Shown piece after piece: positions 1 to 8,950 of a DNA stretch of 64,000 nt (position 1 is the first letter of the stretch; the number at the start of each line of letters is the position of its first letter). A model generated the notes under the pieces. The model was not told the DNA's origin, did no database searches, and worked only from the letters and a program-made list of their open reading frames with translations. The translations under genes and the position numbers were made by a program. The stretch comes from Companilactobacillus formosensis (lineage in GTDB: Bacteria > Bacillota > Bacilli > Lactobacillales > Lactobacillaceae): assembly GCF_005405305.1 (NCBI RefSeq), contig NZ_BJDU01000006.1, positions 1 through 64,000 of the forward strand, in the 5' to 3' direction.

Positions 1-68
1 TAAAACTTTGTTCAGTTTTCAAAGGTCTACCAGCTGATTAAGCGCTTACGCTCATCAGCGACTTAATT
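1..68 (-). other. 16S rRNA leader (rRNA gene itself outside window)
   Basis: Read on the minus strand, bases 30 to 1 give CTTTGAAAACTGAACAAAG, the sequence commonly found in the leader just before 16S rRNA in lactobacilli and bacilli. The rRNA operon would therefore run leftwards out of the window. No rRNA gene sequence lies inside the window, so this is inferred from the leader and the stacked promoters behind it. Confidence 0.75.
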
Positions 69-97
69 ATTTTATCAAGCTGACAAGTTAATGTCAA
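69..97 (-). promoter_or_regulatory. rrn promoter, proximal
   Basis: On the minus strand TTGACA (97-92), a 17-base spacer and TAAAAT (74-69) form a near-consensus sigma-A promoter. Consensus -35 boxes in tandem, as here and at 183-211, are typical of rRNA operons. Confidence 0.8.
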
Positions 98-182
98 GAG
101 CTTTTTAAAATAATTTTTCTAACAATTTAATGAAAAGATTCATCAAATTGTTAGCTCGTTGCTCTTACGAGTCAACTTAATT

Positions 183-211
183 ATCATAACAAGTTCATAA
201 CTCAATGTCAA
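183..211 (-). promoter_or_regulatory. rrn promoter, middle
   Basis: Minus-strand TTGACA (211-206), 17-base spacer, TATGAT (188-183). The flanks resemble those of the proximal promoter: both have a TTAAA-rich stretch upstream and a TAATTAAG run after the -10. This suggests the promoter unit was duplicated. Confidence 0.8.
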
Positions 212-298
212 GAACTTATTTAAAATAATTATTTCAACTTTCAAGCAAATATCTTGCTTAACCGTTGAAGCTGTTGACCTCTCGTGACAACAGGTAAT

Positions 299-327
299 AT
301 ATTACCGTTTATGGTAAACCAATGCAA
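299..327 (-). promoter_or_regulatory. possible third, distal rrn promoter
   Basis: Minus-strand TTGCAT (327-322), 17-base spacer, TAATAT (304-299). The -10 lies inside a perfect 14-base palindrome, GGTAATATATTACC (293-306), and a related GGTTTACC lies just before it. It could drive the rRNA operon or be regulated separately. It is weaker than the two promoters downstream. Confidence 0.5.
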
Positions 328-355
328 GCATTTTTTCATTTTTTTTTGAAAATAG

Positions 356-1900
356 CTAATTTTCTTTTATTTTTTCAATATCCAAGACCTTATCAATCCA
401 ATCACTACTATAGAAATCCTCTTCGTGAGTAACTAGAATCATTGATCCATCGTAGTTTTTGAGTCCTTTACGTAAAGCTGCTTTACTCTCATCGTCCAAG
501 TGGTTTGTAGGTTCGTCCATGAATAGAAAATTAGTGTTGTCGAACATCAAATCAGCAATCTTGACCTTAGTTTGTTCTCCACCAGATAGAGAACGTAGCG
601 GCGACATGATCTGTTGGTTAGTTAATCCAGTTCTAGCGAGAACACGTCTAACCTCCTTGCCACCTTCCTCAGAATGCTTATCACTAATATATTGGAATGG
701 TGACTCTAAGTTATTCTTCCAAACTAGATCCTGCTTGAAGTAGCCTATCTTTGTAGTCTCTGAGAATTCAAAGTTACCATCGATTGGCTTAAGGATATTC
801 AATAATGTTTTGATCAACGTAGACTTACCGATACCATTGAATCCCTTAATGACCATTTTCTCTCCACTAACAATGGAGAAATTTAAGGCTTTATCAAAGA
901 GGGCTTTCCCATCATATCCTACTTTTAGATTGTTAACATCCAACATCATACGAGAACTAGGTACTTCAACATATGGAAAGGCGAAACTTGCAGCTGTTTT
1001 ACTCCCTGGAGGTGTTAAGACATCCATATGAGCTAATTGCTTCTCCCTACTCTTGGCACTCTTAGAACGAGAGCCAGCCTTAAACTTTCTAATATAGGCT
1101 TTAGTCTTAGAGATCTTTTCTTGTTGCTTGACGTAAGCCTTCATATAAGTTTCTTGATTAGCGGCTTTTTGTTTAAGAGCTTGCTTCAAAGATCCCGTAT
1201 ATTTAGTAATCTTGCCGAATTCAAAATCAGCCACACAATTAATGATCCGATCTAGGAAGTTATAATCGTGGGAAATAACGATGAAGGCACCATTAAAGTT
1301 ATTCAAATAATCAGCCAACCAGTCAATGTGGTTAGTATCTAGGTAGTTTGTTGGCTCATCCAATAAAATCATATCTGGTTGTTCTAGCAAAATTTTAGCC
1401 AAAATGATCTTAGAACGTTGACCACCACTAAGTTTTGAGACATCGTGATCATAACCAATAGCATCTAGTCCCAAACCTGTCGCAACTTGCTGAATTTTGG
1501 TATCTAACTCGTAGAAATCGTTGGCATCTAAGATTTCTTGGAGTTTTCCAGCTTTTTCAAGATCCTCATCTGTCGGATTATTCATGTAAATCTCGTTTAG
1601 CTTATCGCTTGTTTCATATAATTTTGAAAACGCTGTCTTTAAATATTCGTAGATGGTCATCCCTGGTGCTAATCTAGCTTGTTGATCCAAATAACCAATT
1701 GTTAAATGCTTCTTCCAAGTGATTTTTCCTTCATCTGGTTCAATTTGACCAGTTAAAATCTTAATAAAGGTAGACTTACCTACTCCATTTTGACCAATTA
1801 TTCCTAAATGATCCTCTTTATTAACTTGTAGATTGGCAGAATCATACAATTTCTTATCCAAAAATTGCTGACTTAAATCATGTACCTCTAAAACACTCAT
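356..1900 (-). CDS. ABC-F family ATPase (ribosome-associated type)
   Basis: 514-residue protein with two fused ABC ATPase domains and no membrane segments, the layout of ABC-F proteins that act on the ribosome in translation or antibiotic protection. The first domain has Walker A GQNGVGKST (about residue 37) and signature LSGGQ. The second has Walker A GFNGIGKST and signature LSGGEQ followed by Walker B. Between them is a basic inter-domain linker (RKFKAGSRSKSAKSREK). The start is the ATG at 1900, preceded by AAAGGAGAT; an in-frame ATG 141 bases upstream lies inside the LCP gene and is rejected. It follows the LCP gene after a terminator, so it probably has its own promoter. The subfamily (YkpA-like housekeeping or drug-protection type) cannot be decided here. 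Confidence 0.9.
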   Translation of the reverse strand: MSVLEVHDLSQQFLDKKLYDSANLQVNKEDHLGIIGQNGVGKSTFIKILTGQIEPDEGKITWKKHLTIGYLDQQARLAPGMTIYEYLKTAFSKLYETSDKLNEIYMNNPTDEDLEKAGKLQEILDANDFYELDTKIQQVATGLGLDAIGYDHDVSKLSGGQRSKIILAKILLEQPDMILLDEPTNYLDTNHIDWLADYLNNFNGAFIVISHDYNFLDRIINCVADFEFGKITKYTGSLKQALKQKAANQETYMKAYVKQQEKISKTKAYIRKFKAGSRSKSAKSREKQLAHMDVLTPPGSKTAASFAFPYVEVPSSRMMLDVNNLKVGYDGKALFDKALNFSIVSGEKMVIKGFNGIGKSTLIKTLLNILKPIDGNFEFSETTKIGYFKQDLVWKNNLESPFQYISDKHSEEGGKEVRRVLARTGLTNQQIMSPLRSLSGGEQTKVKIADLMFDNTNFLFMDEPTNHLDDESKAALRKGLKNYDGSMILVTHEEDFYSSDWIDKVLDIEKIKEN

Positions 1901-1922
1901 ATTTATCTCCTTTATACATAAG

Positions 1923-1951
1923 AAAAGACTGAAACTATTGTCCCAGTCTTT
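1923..1951 (-). terminator. intrinsic terminator after the LCP gene
   Basis: The arms AAAGACTG and CAGTCTTT form a hairpin, with a T-rich run on the minus strand. It lies between the LCP stop and the ABC-F start. Confidence 0.75.
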
Positions 1952-1958
1952 ATCCAAA

Positions 1959-3116
1959 TTATTCTGACGTTTGATCTCTTGTAAAGATTGTATAGTTTTG
2001 ATTTGTAGTCCCACTGTCAAATGAGAATCCTCTAGCTTCATTCAATGTGTTTAATCTAGTTTCTTCATTATTCAGTTGTTCTTCAGAAAGGCCTAGTTGC
2101 TTTCTTAATTTATTTGATACTCGACGCAATTCTTTAGTTGGAGCCACTTCATATGAAGAACCATTAATCATTGAGCCATATCCTTGAACGTGATCAGAAT
2201 CAATGTTCTTGGCAGCTCCACGATAATTAAAGAAGACTGACTGCATATCACTAAAACTCAAATTAGTAGTCATTGAACTAGAAATACTATTCAAAACTTT
2301 TTGATAGTGCGTAAACGTATTGGCACTAGCAGCACTCTTAATAATCGCCGTGATAACTTGACGCTGTCTCTTTTGACGGCCATAGTCACCTTCAGGATCC
2401 TCATAACGCATTCTTGAGTAATCTAGTGCTTGCTTACCATTCAGATGCATCTTACCCTTCTTGAAATGAGATTCTTTCTCACCAGTATCACCGTAAGAGA
2501 AACTAAATGGTACATTAACATCTACTCCACCAACAGCGTTAACAATCTGCTTAAGTGAGTTAAAATCTACTTTAACATAGTAGTCAATTGGCACATTCAA
2601 CAATTTCTCAGTTGTTGCCACCGCACTACCTTCATTGCCGATGTTGTAAGCTGAATTGATTTTTTGAATTTTTTTGGTGTTATTAGTACTGCTCTTCCAA
2701 ATTTGAGCCATTGTATCACGTGGAACGGAAACCATTGTCGTCTTGTTAGTTTTAGGATTAACCGTTACAACGATCATCGTATCCGAATTCCCTCGATAAT
2801 TAGTTTCTGTATCTCTAATTCCGTTATCAGTCGTATCAACTCCCAATAAAAGAATTGAGATTGGCTTTTTATCATTGATTCTTGTTGAAACTTTTTTACC
2901 ATCAATAGCTTTATAAGTCTTACCCAATGAATTTTGAGCTTGAGCATAAAGTCTAAATCCATAAGCACCCATGACAAAAATCATAACTAAGAATACTAAT
3001 CCTAGAATCTTAACAAATGGACGTTTAATCTTTCCACCGTTATTAGAAGCTAAGGCACTGTTACGAGATCTTTGCCGATGCTGCCTAGACATATTGTCGT
3101 TCTTATTGTTATCCAT
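1959..3116 (-). CDS. LCP (LytR-CpsA-Psr) family cell-wall glycopolymer transferase
   Basis: 385-residue membrane-anchored enzyme of the family that moves teichoic acid or other anionic polymers from a lipid carrier onto peptidoglycan outside the cell. A short basic cytoplasmic N-terminus (residues 1-34) is followed by one membrane helix (about 35-55) and the LCP catalytic domain from about residue 85 to 255. Typical blocks are visible: LLLGVDTT, RGNSDTMIVVTVNP, SVPRDT, and DYSRMRYEDPEGDYGRQKRQ with its arginines for pyrophosphate binding. The Asn/Thr-rich C-terminus has no clear domain. The start ATG has GGAG eight bases upstream. It is divergent from the APC permease at 3391. The exact glycopolymer is unknown. 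Confidence 0.92.
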   Translation of the reverse strand: MDNNKNDNMSRQHRQRSRNSALASNNGGKIKRPFVKILGLVFLVMIFVMGAYGFRLYAQAQNSLGKTYKAIDGKKVSTRINDKKPISILLLGVDTTDNGIRDTETNYRGNSDTMIVVTVNPKTNKTTMVSVPRDTMAQIWKSSTNNTKKIQKINSAYNIGNEGSAVATTEKLLNVPIDYYVKVDFNSLKQIVNAVGGVDVNVPFSFSYGDTGEKESHFKKGKMHLNGKQALDYSRMRYEDPEGDYGRQKRQRQVITAIIKSAASANTFTHYQKVLNSISSSMTTNLSFSDMQSVFFNYRGAAKNIDSDHVQGYGSMINGSSYEVAPTKELRRVSNKLRKQLGLSEEQLNNEETRLNTLNEARGFSFDSGTTNQNYTIFTRDQTSE

Positions 3117-3360
3117 AATAAACTCCGATTAATTTGCTATCTACCTTAAAAACAAATTCTCTCTATATTATAGTAGATAGGATGCAATTATACAGCTTAA
3201 TTCAATTGAATTAAAATTAAATTTTAAATAGCCGCATTCCTAAATTATAATTTTTTGACACAATCTGTCAATTTTACAAAAAATATTTTTCTTATTTATT
3301 AATTAAAACATAAGCGAATATCTATCTCATTATTTAGAACTTTTTCTTGTATATTTCATG

Positions 3361-3382
3361 TATAATTTCTTCCGTAGGAGGA
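3361..3382 (+). promoter_or_regulatory. -10 element and Shine-Dalgarno of the APC permease
   Basis: TATAAT at 3361-3366 is followed closely by TAGGAGGA (3375-3382) and the ATG at 3391. No good -35 lies at 16-18 bases. The transcript would have a very short leader. Confidence 0.5.
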
Positions 3383-3390
3383 TTTGAATA

Positions 3391-4842
3391 ATGTCAGATG
3401 CAAGTAATGCAAAGACGTTTAGATGGTGGAACATTGCCTTGTTAGGTTTTACCACCGTTTGGGGTCTTAATAATGTTATCAACAACTTTGCTAATCAAGG
3501 TTTAGCCGTTGTAACATCATGGATTTTAATCATGGTTCTTTATTTTGTTCCATACACTTTAATGGTGGGACAATTGGGATCCGCTTTTCAAGAGGCTGGT
3601 GGAGGAGTTAGTTCTTGGGTTAAAGCTCTTTCTAATAATAAACTGGCCTACTTTGCTGCCTGGACTTATTGGGTAGTGCACGTTCCATATCTTGCTCAAA
3701 AACCACAAATCATCATGGTTAGTTTGAGTTGGTTATTCAAGGGAAATGGTTCTTTCATCAAAACTGCTTCACCACTAGTTGTACAAGGTGCAAGTTTAAT
3801 TATCTTCTTGCTCTTCGTCTGGTTAGCTAGTAAAGGAACTGCTACCTTGAATAATCTTGGTAGTATTGCTGGTATTGCAATGTTTGCTATGTCAATGCTA
3901 TTTATCATCTTAGGTGTCAGTGCTCCATTTATCACTCATGTCCAAATCGCTACACCAAACATGACTGATATCCACACTTATATTCCTAAGTTTGATTTCC
4001 AATACTTCACGACGATCTCTATGTTAGTCTTCGCCGTTGGTGGTTCGGAAAAAATTTCACCTTATGTTAATAAAACTAAAAATGCTTCTAAGGAGTTCCC
4101 ACTCGGTATGATCGTCTTAGCCGTGATGGTAGCTGTTTCTGCAATCTTAGGATCATTTGCTATTGGTATGATCGTTAACTCAAATCACATTCCAGCTGAT
4201 CTGATGGCTAACGGTGCTTACCAAGCTTTCCAATTTTTAGGTAATAGTTTCCACGTTGGTAACTTATTCGTTTGGGCTTTTGCCATTACCAACACAATAG
4301 CTTCAGCTGCTGCTCTAGCTATTTCCATCGATGCACCATTACGTATGCTTTTAGGTGATGCTGATAAGAGATTCATCCCTAAAGGACTTTTGAAGAAAAA
4401 CAAACGTGGCGTTGCCATCAATGGTTACAAGTTAACAGCAATTTTGGTTTCTATCTTAATCATCGTTCCTGCCCTTGGAATCAACGGAATGAACGATTTA
4501 TACAACTGGCTATTGAACTTAAACTCAATCGTTATGCCTATGCGTTACCTTTGGGTATTCTTAGCCTACATGATGCTTTGTCGTCAACTAGATAAATTTA
4601 AGTCAGACTACATGTTTGTTAAGAACAAATACGTCGGCTTTGGTTTCGGACTATGGGCTTTCTTCTTAACAGCCTTTGCCTGCATTCTAGGTATGGTGCC
4701 TAAGATGAATATGGCAACTGATCCATCATCATGGTGGTTCCAACTAGCACTTAATATCATCACACCAATTGCCTTGATTGCTTTGGGATTGATTTTACCT
4801 GCTATTGCTAAACGTACTAATTCTGAATTAGATGAAATATAG
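3391..4842 (+). CDS. APC superfamily amino acid permease
   Basis: 483-residue integral membrane protein with about 12 predicted helices, starting WWNIALLGFTTVWGLNNVINNF, the glycine-containing first helix of APC transporters. It has no periplasmic or ATPase domain, so it is a secondary transporter taking up or exchanging an amino acid. The C-terminal part resembles glutamate/GABA-type carriers used in acid resistance, but no decarboxylase gene is next to it and substrate cannot be read from sequence. The start is well supported by AGGAGG nine bases upstream. It is a single-gene unit: divergent from the LCP gene and closed by a strong terminator at 4872. Confidence 0.85.
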   Translation: MSDASNAKTFRWWNIALLGFTTVWGLNNVINNFANQGLAVVTSWILIMVLYFVPYTLMVGQLGSAFQEAGGGVSSWVKALSNNKLAYFAAWTYWVVHVPYLAQKPQIIMVSLSWLFKGNGSFIKTASPLVVQGASLIIFLLFVWLASKGTATLNNLGSIAGIAMFAMSMLFIILGVSAPFITHVQIATPNMTDIHTYIPKFDFQYFTTISMLVFAVGGSEKISPYVNKTKNASKEFPLGMIVLAVMVAVSAILGSFAIGMIVNSNHIPADLMANGAYQAFQFLGNSFHVGNLFVWAFAITNTIASAAALAISIDAPLRMLLGDADKRFIPKGLLKKNKRGVAINGYKLTAILVSILIIVPALGINGMNDLYNWLLNLNSIVMPMRYLWVFLAYMMLCRQLDKFKSDYMFVKNKYVGFGFGLWAFFLTAFACILGMVPKMNMATDPSSWWFQLALNIITPIALIALGLILPAIAKRTNSELDEI

Positions 4843-4871
4843 TTAATATCTACTGCACGGATATTAAACTA

Positions 4872-4906
4872 AAAGATCCTCTAGAAATCAATCTAGAGGG
4901 TCTTTT
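4872..4906. terminator. bidirectional terminator (permease / PBP1A)
   Basis: The arms AAGATCCTCTAGA and TCTAGAGGGTCTT enclose a 6-base loop, with T-run on the plus side and A-run at the other end. It serves both convergent genes. Confidence 0.9.
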
Positions 4907-7573
4907 TTAGTTTGTAGTAGAAGTTGAGTTGGAATTGCCATTACTATCGATTTTTAGATCCGGAACATTCCCACCGTAACTTCTAATTTCATTCATGATA
5001 TCGATCAGTTTTTGCTTTTGATCTTCTTTATCAGAATCATTATTCTTGTAGGCATCTTTTACTTTTTGAAGCTGCGAATTGTACTGTGGCATTAATTTAT
5101 CCACCATGTTCTGACGTTTCTTCTCACGTTGTTCCTCAATAGCCTCTTTTTCAGATTCAAACTGGGCTACCTTCTTATTATCTTTAGCAGCTTGGAACAT
5201 CGCTTGACTCAAGTTCAAGTCCTTTTGAAGCTGTAAAATCTGCTTGTTAAAGTCATTCTTTGCACTTTGACGTTTAACATTACTATTCAAATAACGAATC
5301 TTTTGTAGCTCATCTAATTTCTTATTGTACTGTGATTCCTTAATGATTGGATTGTCGTTGTATTTATCAATTGCCTTTTGAACTTTTCTTTCTCGTTTGA
5401 ATTCTTCTTTCTTCGTCAAATGATAAATGATTCGATAATCAAGATTGTACAAACGATTTTCATTCTTATTAGCTTGATTAGTATTGTATTTAGAAAAATC
5501 ATTATCGATGATATCTTGAATGCTTGGTTTTTCAGCCTTAGTGTTAACTGACAAGTTACTACCACTGACTGTTACAGTACTTGGTTTCTTGAAATCAACA
5601 TCCTTTTGCTTCATTTCATCAACTAAGTACTCGCCAACCGATTTAAAAGCTTTCATAGCAAGCTGACGTTCAGAAGCATTCAGACTATCTTCTTTTTTAT
5701 CATCACCAGTCCAATTAGCGATTGTAAAGTCTGGTGTCATTCCAACGAAATATGAATCATAATTATCATCAGTTGAACCAGTTTTACCAGCCGTGTACTT
5801 GTAATTATCTAAAGCAGCATCTTTCCCTAGCCCATCACTAATAACTGACTGCATCGTATTGATCATCATATAACTAGCATTCTTAGTGTAGACGTCTTTT
5901 TTCATATGAGTATTTTGATAAATATAGCGATCATTATCATTATCGTAAATACTAGAAATATTGCTAGGATGAATGAATTGCCCACCACGTGAAAATGAAC
6001 TATACGCTGAAGCCATTTCGGTTGTTGTTACACCATTTCTAAAGGAACCAATTGCTAATCGTGGATCCAATTTTTGGGTTGGCGACAATCGAGCAAATTC
6101 CATTTTGACCATATCATTATAGTAAGTGCCATTAGTATCTTGAGCCGCTAACTTATAAGCGACGGTATTGATTGAATTTTCCAATGCATGACGAACCGTT
6201 GTACTACCAGTATAGCCACTGTACCAGTTATGAACGACAGGATTACCTACAGTCGAATCAATGACAGTACTTTGTGGTAAATATCCTCTTTCAAAAGCTG
6301 GTGCATAAGCCACGATTGGTTTAGCAGTTGAACCTGGTTGATGATACCCATTTATCGTTCGATTAAATTGATCCCCATCAGTAGTTCGACCACCAACTAC
6401 CGCTATAACGTCGCCAGTTTTGTTATCCACTACCGTACTAGAAACTTGTGGAGTCAACTTCCCATTGGCTGTTCGGCCAGTATAAGGAGAATAAACTTGC
6501 TTGATTAAGTCTTCAACTTTATTTTGTACGTCCATATCAATCGTTGTCTGAATCGTGTAACCACCATCCATTAATTGACCGTGAGCACGTTCATATTCTT
6601 GTTGATACTTCGTATCATATGCCTGGCGATCAGCTGCATTTTTAAAATCATAACGCATCGTAAATCCAGATGATTTCATTAATTCTTCTGTCGCTCCGTA
6701 GACTGCGTAACTCAGAGCATAATTATTAGAAACATCATTATCATATTTCTTTTCGTTTAGTTTCAATCCTAAAGGTTTCTTACGAGCTGCTTGATAAGTC
6801 TTTTTTGAAATCAAACCTCTTTGATTAAAGATATACAAAATCATATTCCGACGTTTCTTTGTTCGCTCCGGATATTGAACAGGATCATAATAGACTGGAT
6901 TGTTGGGAATACCGACTAGCATAGCTATTTTATCAATCGATAAATCATTTTGATCTTCCGAGAAATAGTAATCAGACGCCGCACTAAATCCATATGAACC
7001 GTGACCCATGTAGACATTGTTAATATAAAACTCCAAAATCTGCGACTTAGTAAATTTCTTCTCTAATTGTTGTGCAATAACCATTTCTTTGAGCTTACGC
7101 GTTAGGTTTTGGGATTGATCTTGTAAGATAACATTCTTAACTAATTGTTGTGTCAGTGTTGAACCACCTTCAGTCCGGCGATGCAAAATAGTTGAACCGA
7201 CTGAACGCATAATAGCGTAAAGATCGACCCCATGATGAATATAGAAACGTTGATCTTCAACGTCCACCAAGCCTTTACTTATCTTAGTGTTGATCTTACT
7301 AATTGGTGTGTAATCTGAACTTGATTGAGCCAATTTTTTAATAACCTTACCGTTACGATCATATATAACGGTCGAATTACGGGGATGAAAATCAGATTTT
7401 TTCAAGCCTTGGCTATAAGAATAACCGTCAGCAATCGTATTTTTAATTTCATACCCATATTTCCACCAAAAAGCTCCGACACTTAAAACGATTAATAAAA
7501 CTAATGTCAAAAGAATCCAGGGCCATTTTTTTCTTTTCTTGATTAATTTATGTTCCATTTTTTTCTTACGCAT
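4907..7573 (-). CDS. pbp1A: class A penicillin-binding protein 1A (glycosyltransferase/transpeptidase)
   Basis: 888-residue bifunctional peptidoglycan synthase. A lysine-rich cytoplasmic tail and one membrane helix (about 18-40) precede the GT51 domain, with EDQRFYIHHGVD carrying the catalytic glutamate, then EGGSTLTQQLVKN and the RKLKEMVIAQQLEKKF block. The transpeptidase has the SxxK motif in GSTAKP, the SxN motif SIN in ALENSINTVAYKL, and KTGS. After the catalytic part comes an unusual charged tail of about 190 residues (from about residue 690) rich in Lys, Gln, Asn and Glu, probably a coiled coil, ending in a Ser/Thr/Asn stretch. The ATG at 7573 has AGGGG placed over the stop of the upstream gene, so the two are probably translationally coupled. 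Confidence 0.95.
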   Translation of the reverse strand: MRKKKMEHKLIKKRKKWPWILLTLVLLIVLSVGAFWWKYGYEIKNTIADGYSYSQGLKKSDFHPRNSTVIYDRNGKVIKKLAQSSSDYTPISKINTKISKGLVDVEDQRFYIHHGVDLYAIMRSVGSTILHRRTEGGSTLTQQLVKNVILQDQSQNLTRKLKEMVIAQQLEKKFTKSQILEFYINNVYMGHGSYGFSAASDYYFSEDQNDLSIDKIAMLVGIPNNPVYYDPVQYPERTKKRRNMILYIFNQRGLISKKTYQAARKKPLGLKLNEKKYDNDVSNNYALSYAVYGATEELMKSSGFTMRYDFKNAADRQAYDTKYQQEYERAHGQLMDGGYTIQTTIDMDVQNKVEDLIKQVYSPYTGRTANGKLTPQVSSTVVDNKTGDVIAVVGGRTTDGDQFNRTINGYHQPGSTAKPIVAYAPAFERGYLPQSTVIDSTVGNPVVHNWYSGYTGSTTVRHALENSINTVAYKLAAQDTNGTYYNDMVKMEFARLSPTQKLDPRLAIGSFRNGVTTTEMASAYSSFSRGGQFIHPSNISSIYDNDNDRYIYQNTHMKKDVYTKNASYMMINTMQSVISDGLGKDAALDNYKYTAGKTGSTDDNYDSYFVGMTPDFTIANWTGDDKKEDSLNASERQLAMKAFKSVGEYLVDEMKQKDVDFKKPSTVTVSGSNLSVNTKAEKPSIQDIIDNDFSKYNTNQANKNENRLYNLDYRIIYHLTKKEEFKRERKVQKAIDKYNDNPIIKESQYNKKLDELQKIRYLNSNVKRQSAKNDFNKQILQLQKDLNLSQAMFQAAKDNKKVAQFESEKEAIEEQREKKRQNMVDKLMPQYNSQLQKVKDAYKNNDSDKEDQKQKLIDIMNEIRSYGGNVPDLKIDSNGNSNSTSTTN

Positions 7574-7581
7574 AATTACCC

Positions 7582-8877
7582 CTAATTAACAAAGAATGTC
7601 GTTCCTGTAGAAACTTGTGACATCAAATCAGATAAATCTGATGAACTAATTTGCATACCATTGTTATAGCTAGTTGACCCGGCATAAATGAAACCAATCG
7701 TTGAATTGTCACCAAAGTAAATTGAACTAGTCAAAGCTGAATTATTCTTGAACCAGAAGACCGGTGTAGCCGAATTAAAGTCAGTTGTCGTATTATCAGG
7801 ATCGGTTAAGCCCATCGAAGTTAATTCGCTGATGCTTGCATTATTGATATATTGTCCAAAATCACTATTATCACTATCGGTAACAATAGCATCGGAACTA
7901 TTAGCATCCACAAGCTTTTTAACAGTATATTTACCCGAATTTACTTTGGAACTAATAACATTGCTATAACCATCTTCAGCAACATATTTGCCAGAAACCC
8001 TCGTCATCAAAGCTAAAGTATTCTTGCTAGAATTGTAATAAAGCACATTCTTGCTAGTAATACCAGCTTGATCCAACGCATCTGAAGCTCCGGTTGTTGA
8101 ATTCATACTTGAAACAATATCAACACTAGCTGGTGTATATTTTTCCGTCAAAGGCGAATTTTTTAAAGCTTCCAATTCTTCTTTAGCCGCAGCTACCCTA
8201 GAACTCTCACCTTTATTATTGGCAAAGTAATTATCCATTTGATTAACCGCTTGGGTCCAGTGATTCTTGGATGTTTTATTTTTGATCAATTTGTAATAAG
8301 TATTAACCATTGAAATCTTTTTAAAACTCAAACTACTCTTATCAGAATTAAAACCATCCCAAGTTTTACTCAAATATTTATCGGCATCTTGCGTCTGTTC
8401 ATACCAAATTTGAATCGTATCGAGTTTATTACGTAATTTCTGATAGACATCTTGGTTTTTTTCTTTCAATAGGCTTTTATCTAAGTCATTGATTTTAGTT
8501 TCAGTAACGTCATCCTTATAGTGACTTTTACCGTCATAAAAGGAATTAACCTCCTTAGAACGGTCTTTTCTAGCTTGAATATAGGCTTCAAGTTCTTGAT
8601 ACTTCTTCTCATTATCGGGAGTAATGATGACTCCATCACTAACATCAATCAATTTACCAATGAAATCTAAAGTCTTATAATTCAAATCAGTTTTAAGAAC
8701 TTCTAATTCCTTATCTTGATACTGACTAGATATTTTAGACGTAACAACTGCATTGACGACACCTCTTGAAAGCATGACAAAGAAAATGATGGCAGTGATC
8801 ACACCGACGATTCCGGCACCCATCAATAAATATCGTTCAGATTTAGTTTTAGTCTTTAAATCTTTCTTATCTTTCAT
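7582..8877 (-). CDS. membrane-anchored extracellular protein of unknown function, coupled to PBP1A
   Basis: 431-residue protein with a basic N-terminus, one membrane helix (about residues 17-40) and a long Ser/Asn/Lys-rich external part; no catalytic motif recognised. The middle (about 60-230) is charged and helical, and the C-terminal 150 residues are Ser/Thr/Asn-rich, like beta-strand surface domains. The ATG at 8877 has TTGGGG eight bases upstream and is preferred to the in-frame TTG 12 bases earlier. Its TAG stop merges with the Shine-Dalgarno of pbp1A, eight bases before that ATG. This arrangement suggests a partner or regulator of PBP1A in wall synthesis or division (inference). The overall layout recalls division-site proteins such as MapZ, but no similarity could be established. 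Confidence 0.75.
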   Translation of the reverse strand: MKDKKDLKTKTKSERYLLMGAGIVGVITAIIFFVMLSRGVVNAVVTSKISSQYQDKELEVLKTDLNYKTLDFIGKLIDVSDGVIITPDNEKKYQELEAYIQARKDRSKEVNSFYDGKSHYKDDVTETKINDLDKSLLKEKNQDVYQKLRNKLDTIQIWYEQTQDADKYLSKTWDGFNSDKSSLSFKKISMVNTYYKLIKNKTSKNHWTQAVNQMDNYFANNKGESSRVAAAKEELEALKNSPLTEKYTPASVDIVSSMNSTTGASDALDQAGITSKNVLYYNSSKNTLALMTRVSGKYVAEDGYSNVISSKVNSGKYTVKKLVDANSSDAIVTDSDNSDFGQYINNASISELTSMGLTDPDNTTTDFNSATPVFWFKNNSALTSSIYFGDNSTIGFIYAGSTSYNNGMQISSSDLSDLMSQVSTGTTFFVN

Positions 8878-8950
8878 AATTTTCCCCAAATATCTAGTTC
8901 ATCTTGTTATTATATATAGTAAATTATCCTGCAAATAAAGGGTGAACATT

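Noticed and set aside
459-1255. Plus-strand open frames opposite the ABC-F gene
   Set aside because: They lie antisense to a well-supported gene, have no ribosome binding site and no recognisable protein features.
1901-2041. Longer N-terminus for the ABC-F protein
   Set aside because: The extension overlaps the LCP gene end and its terminator; the internal ATG at 1900 has a strong ribosome site and begins the family's conserved sequence.
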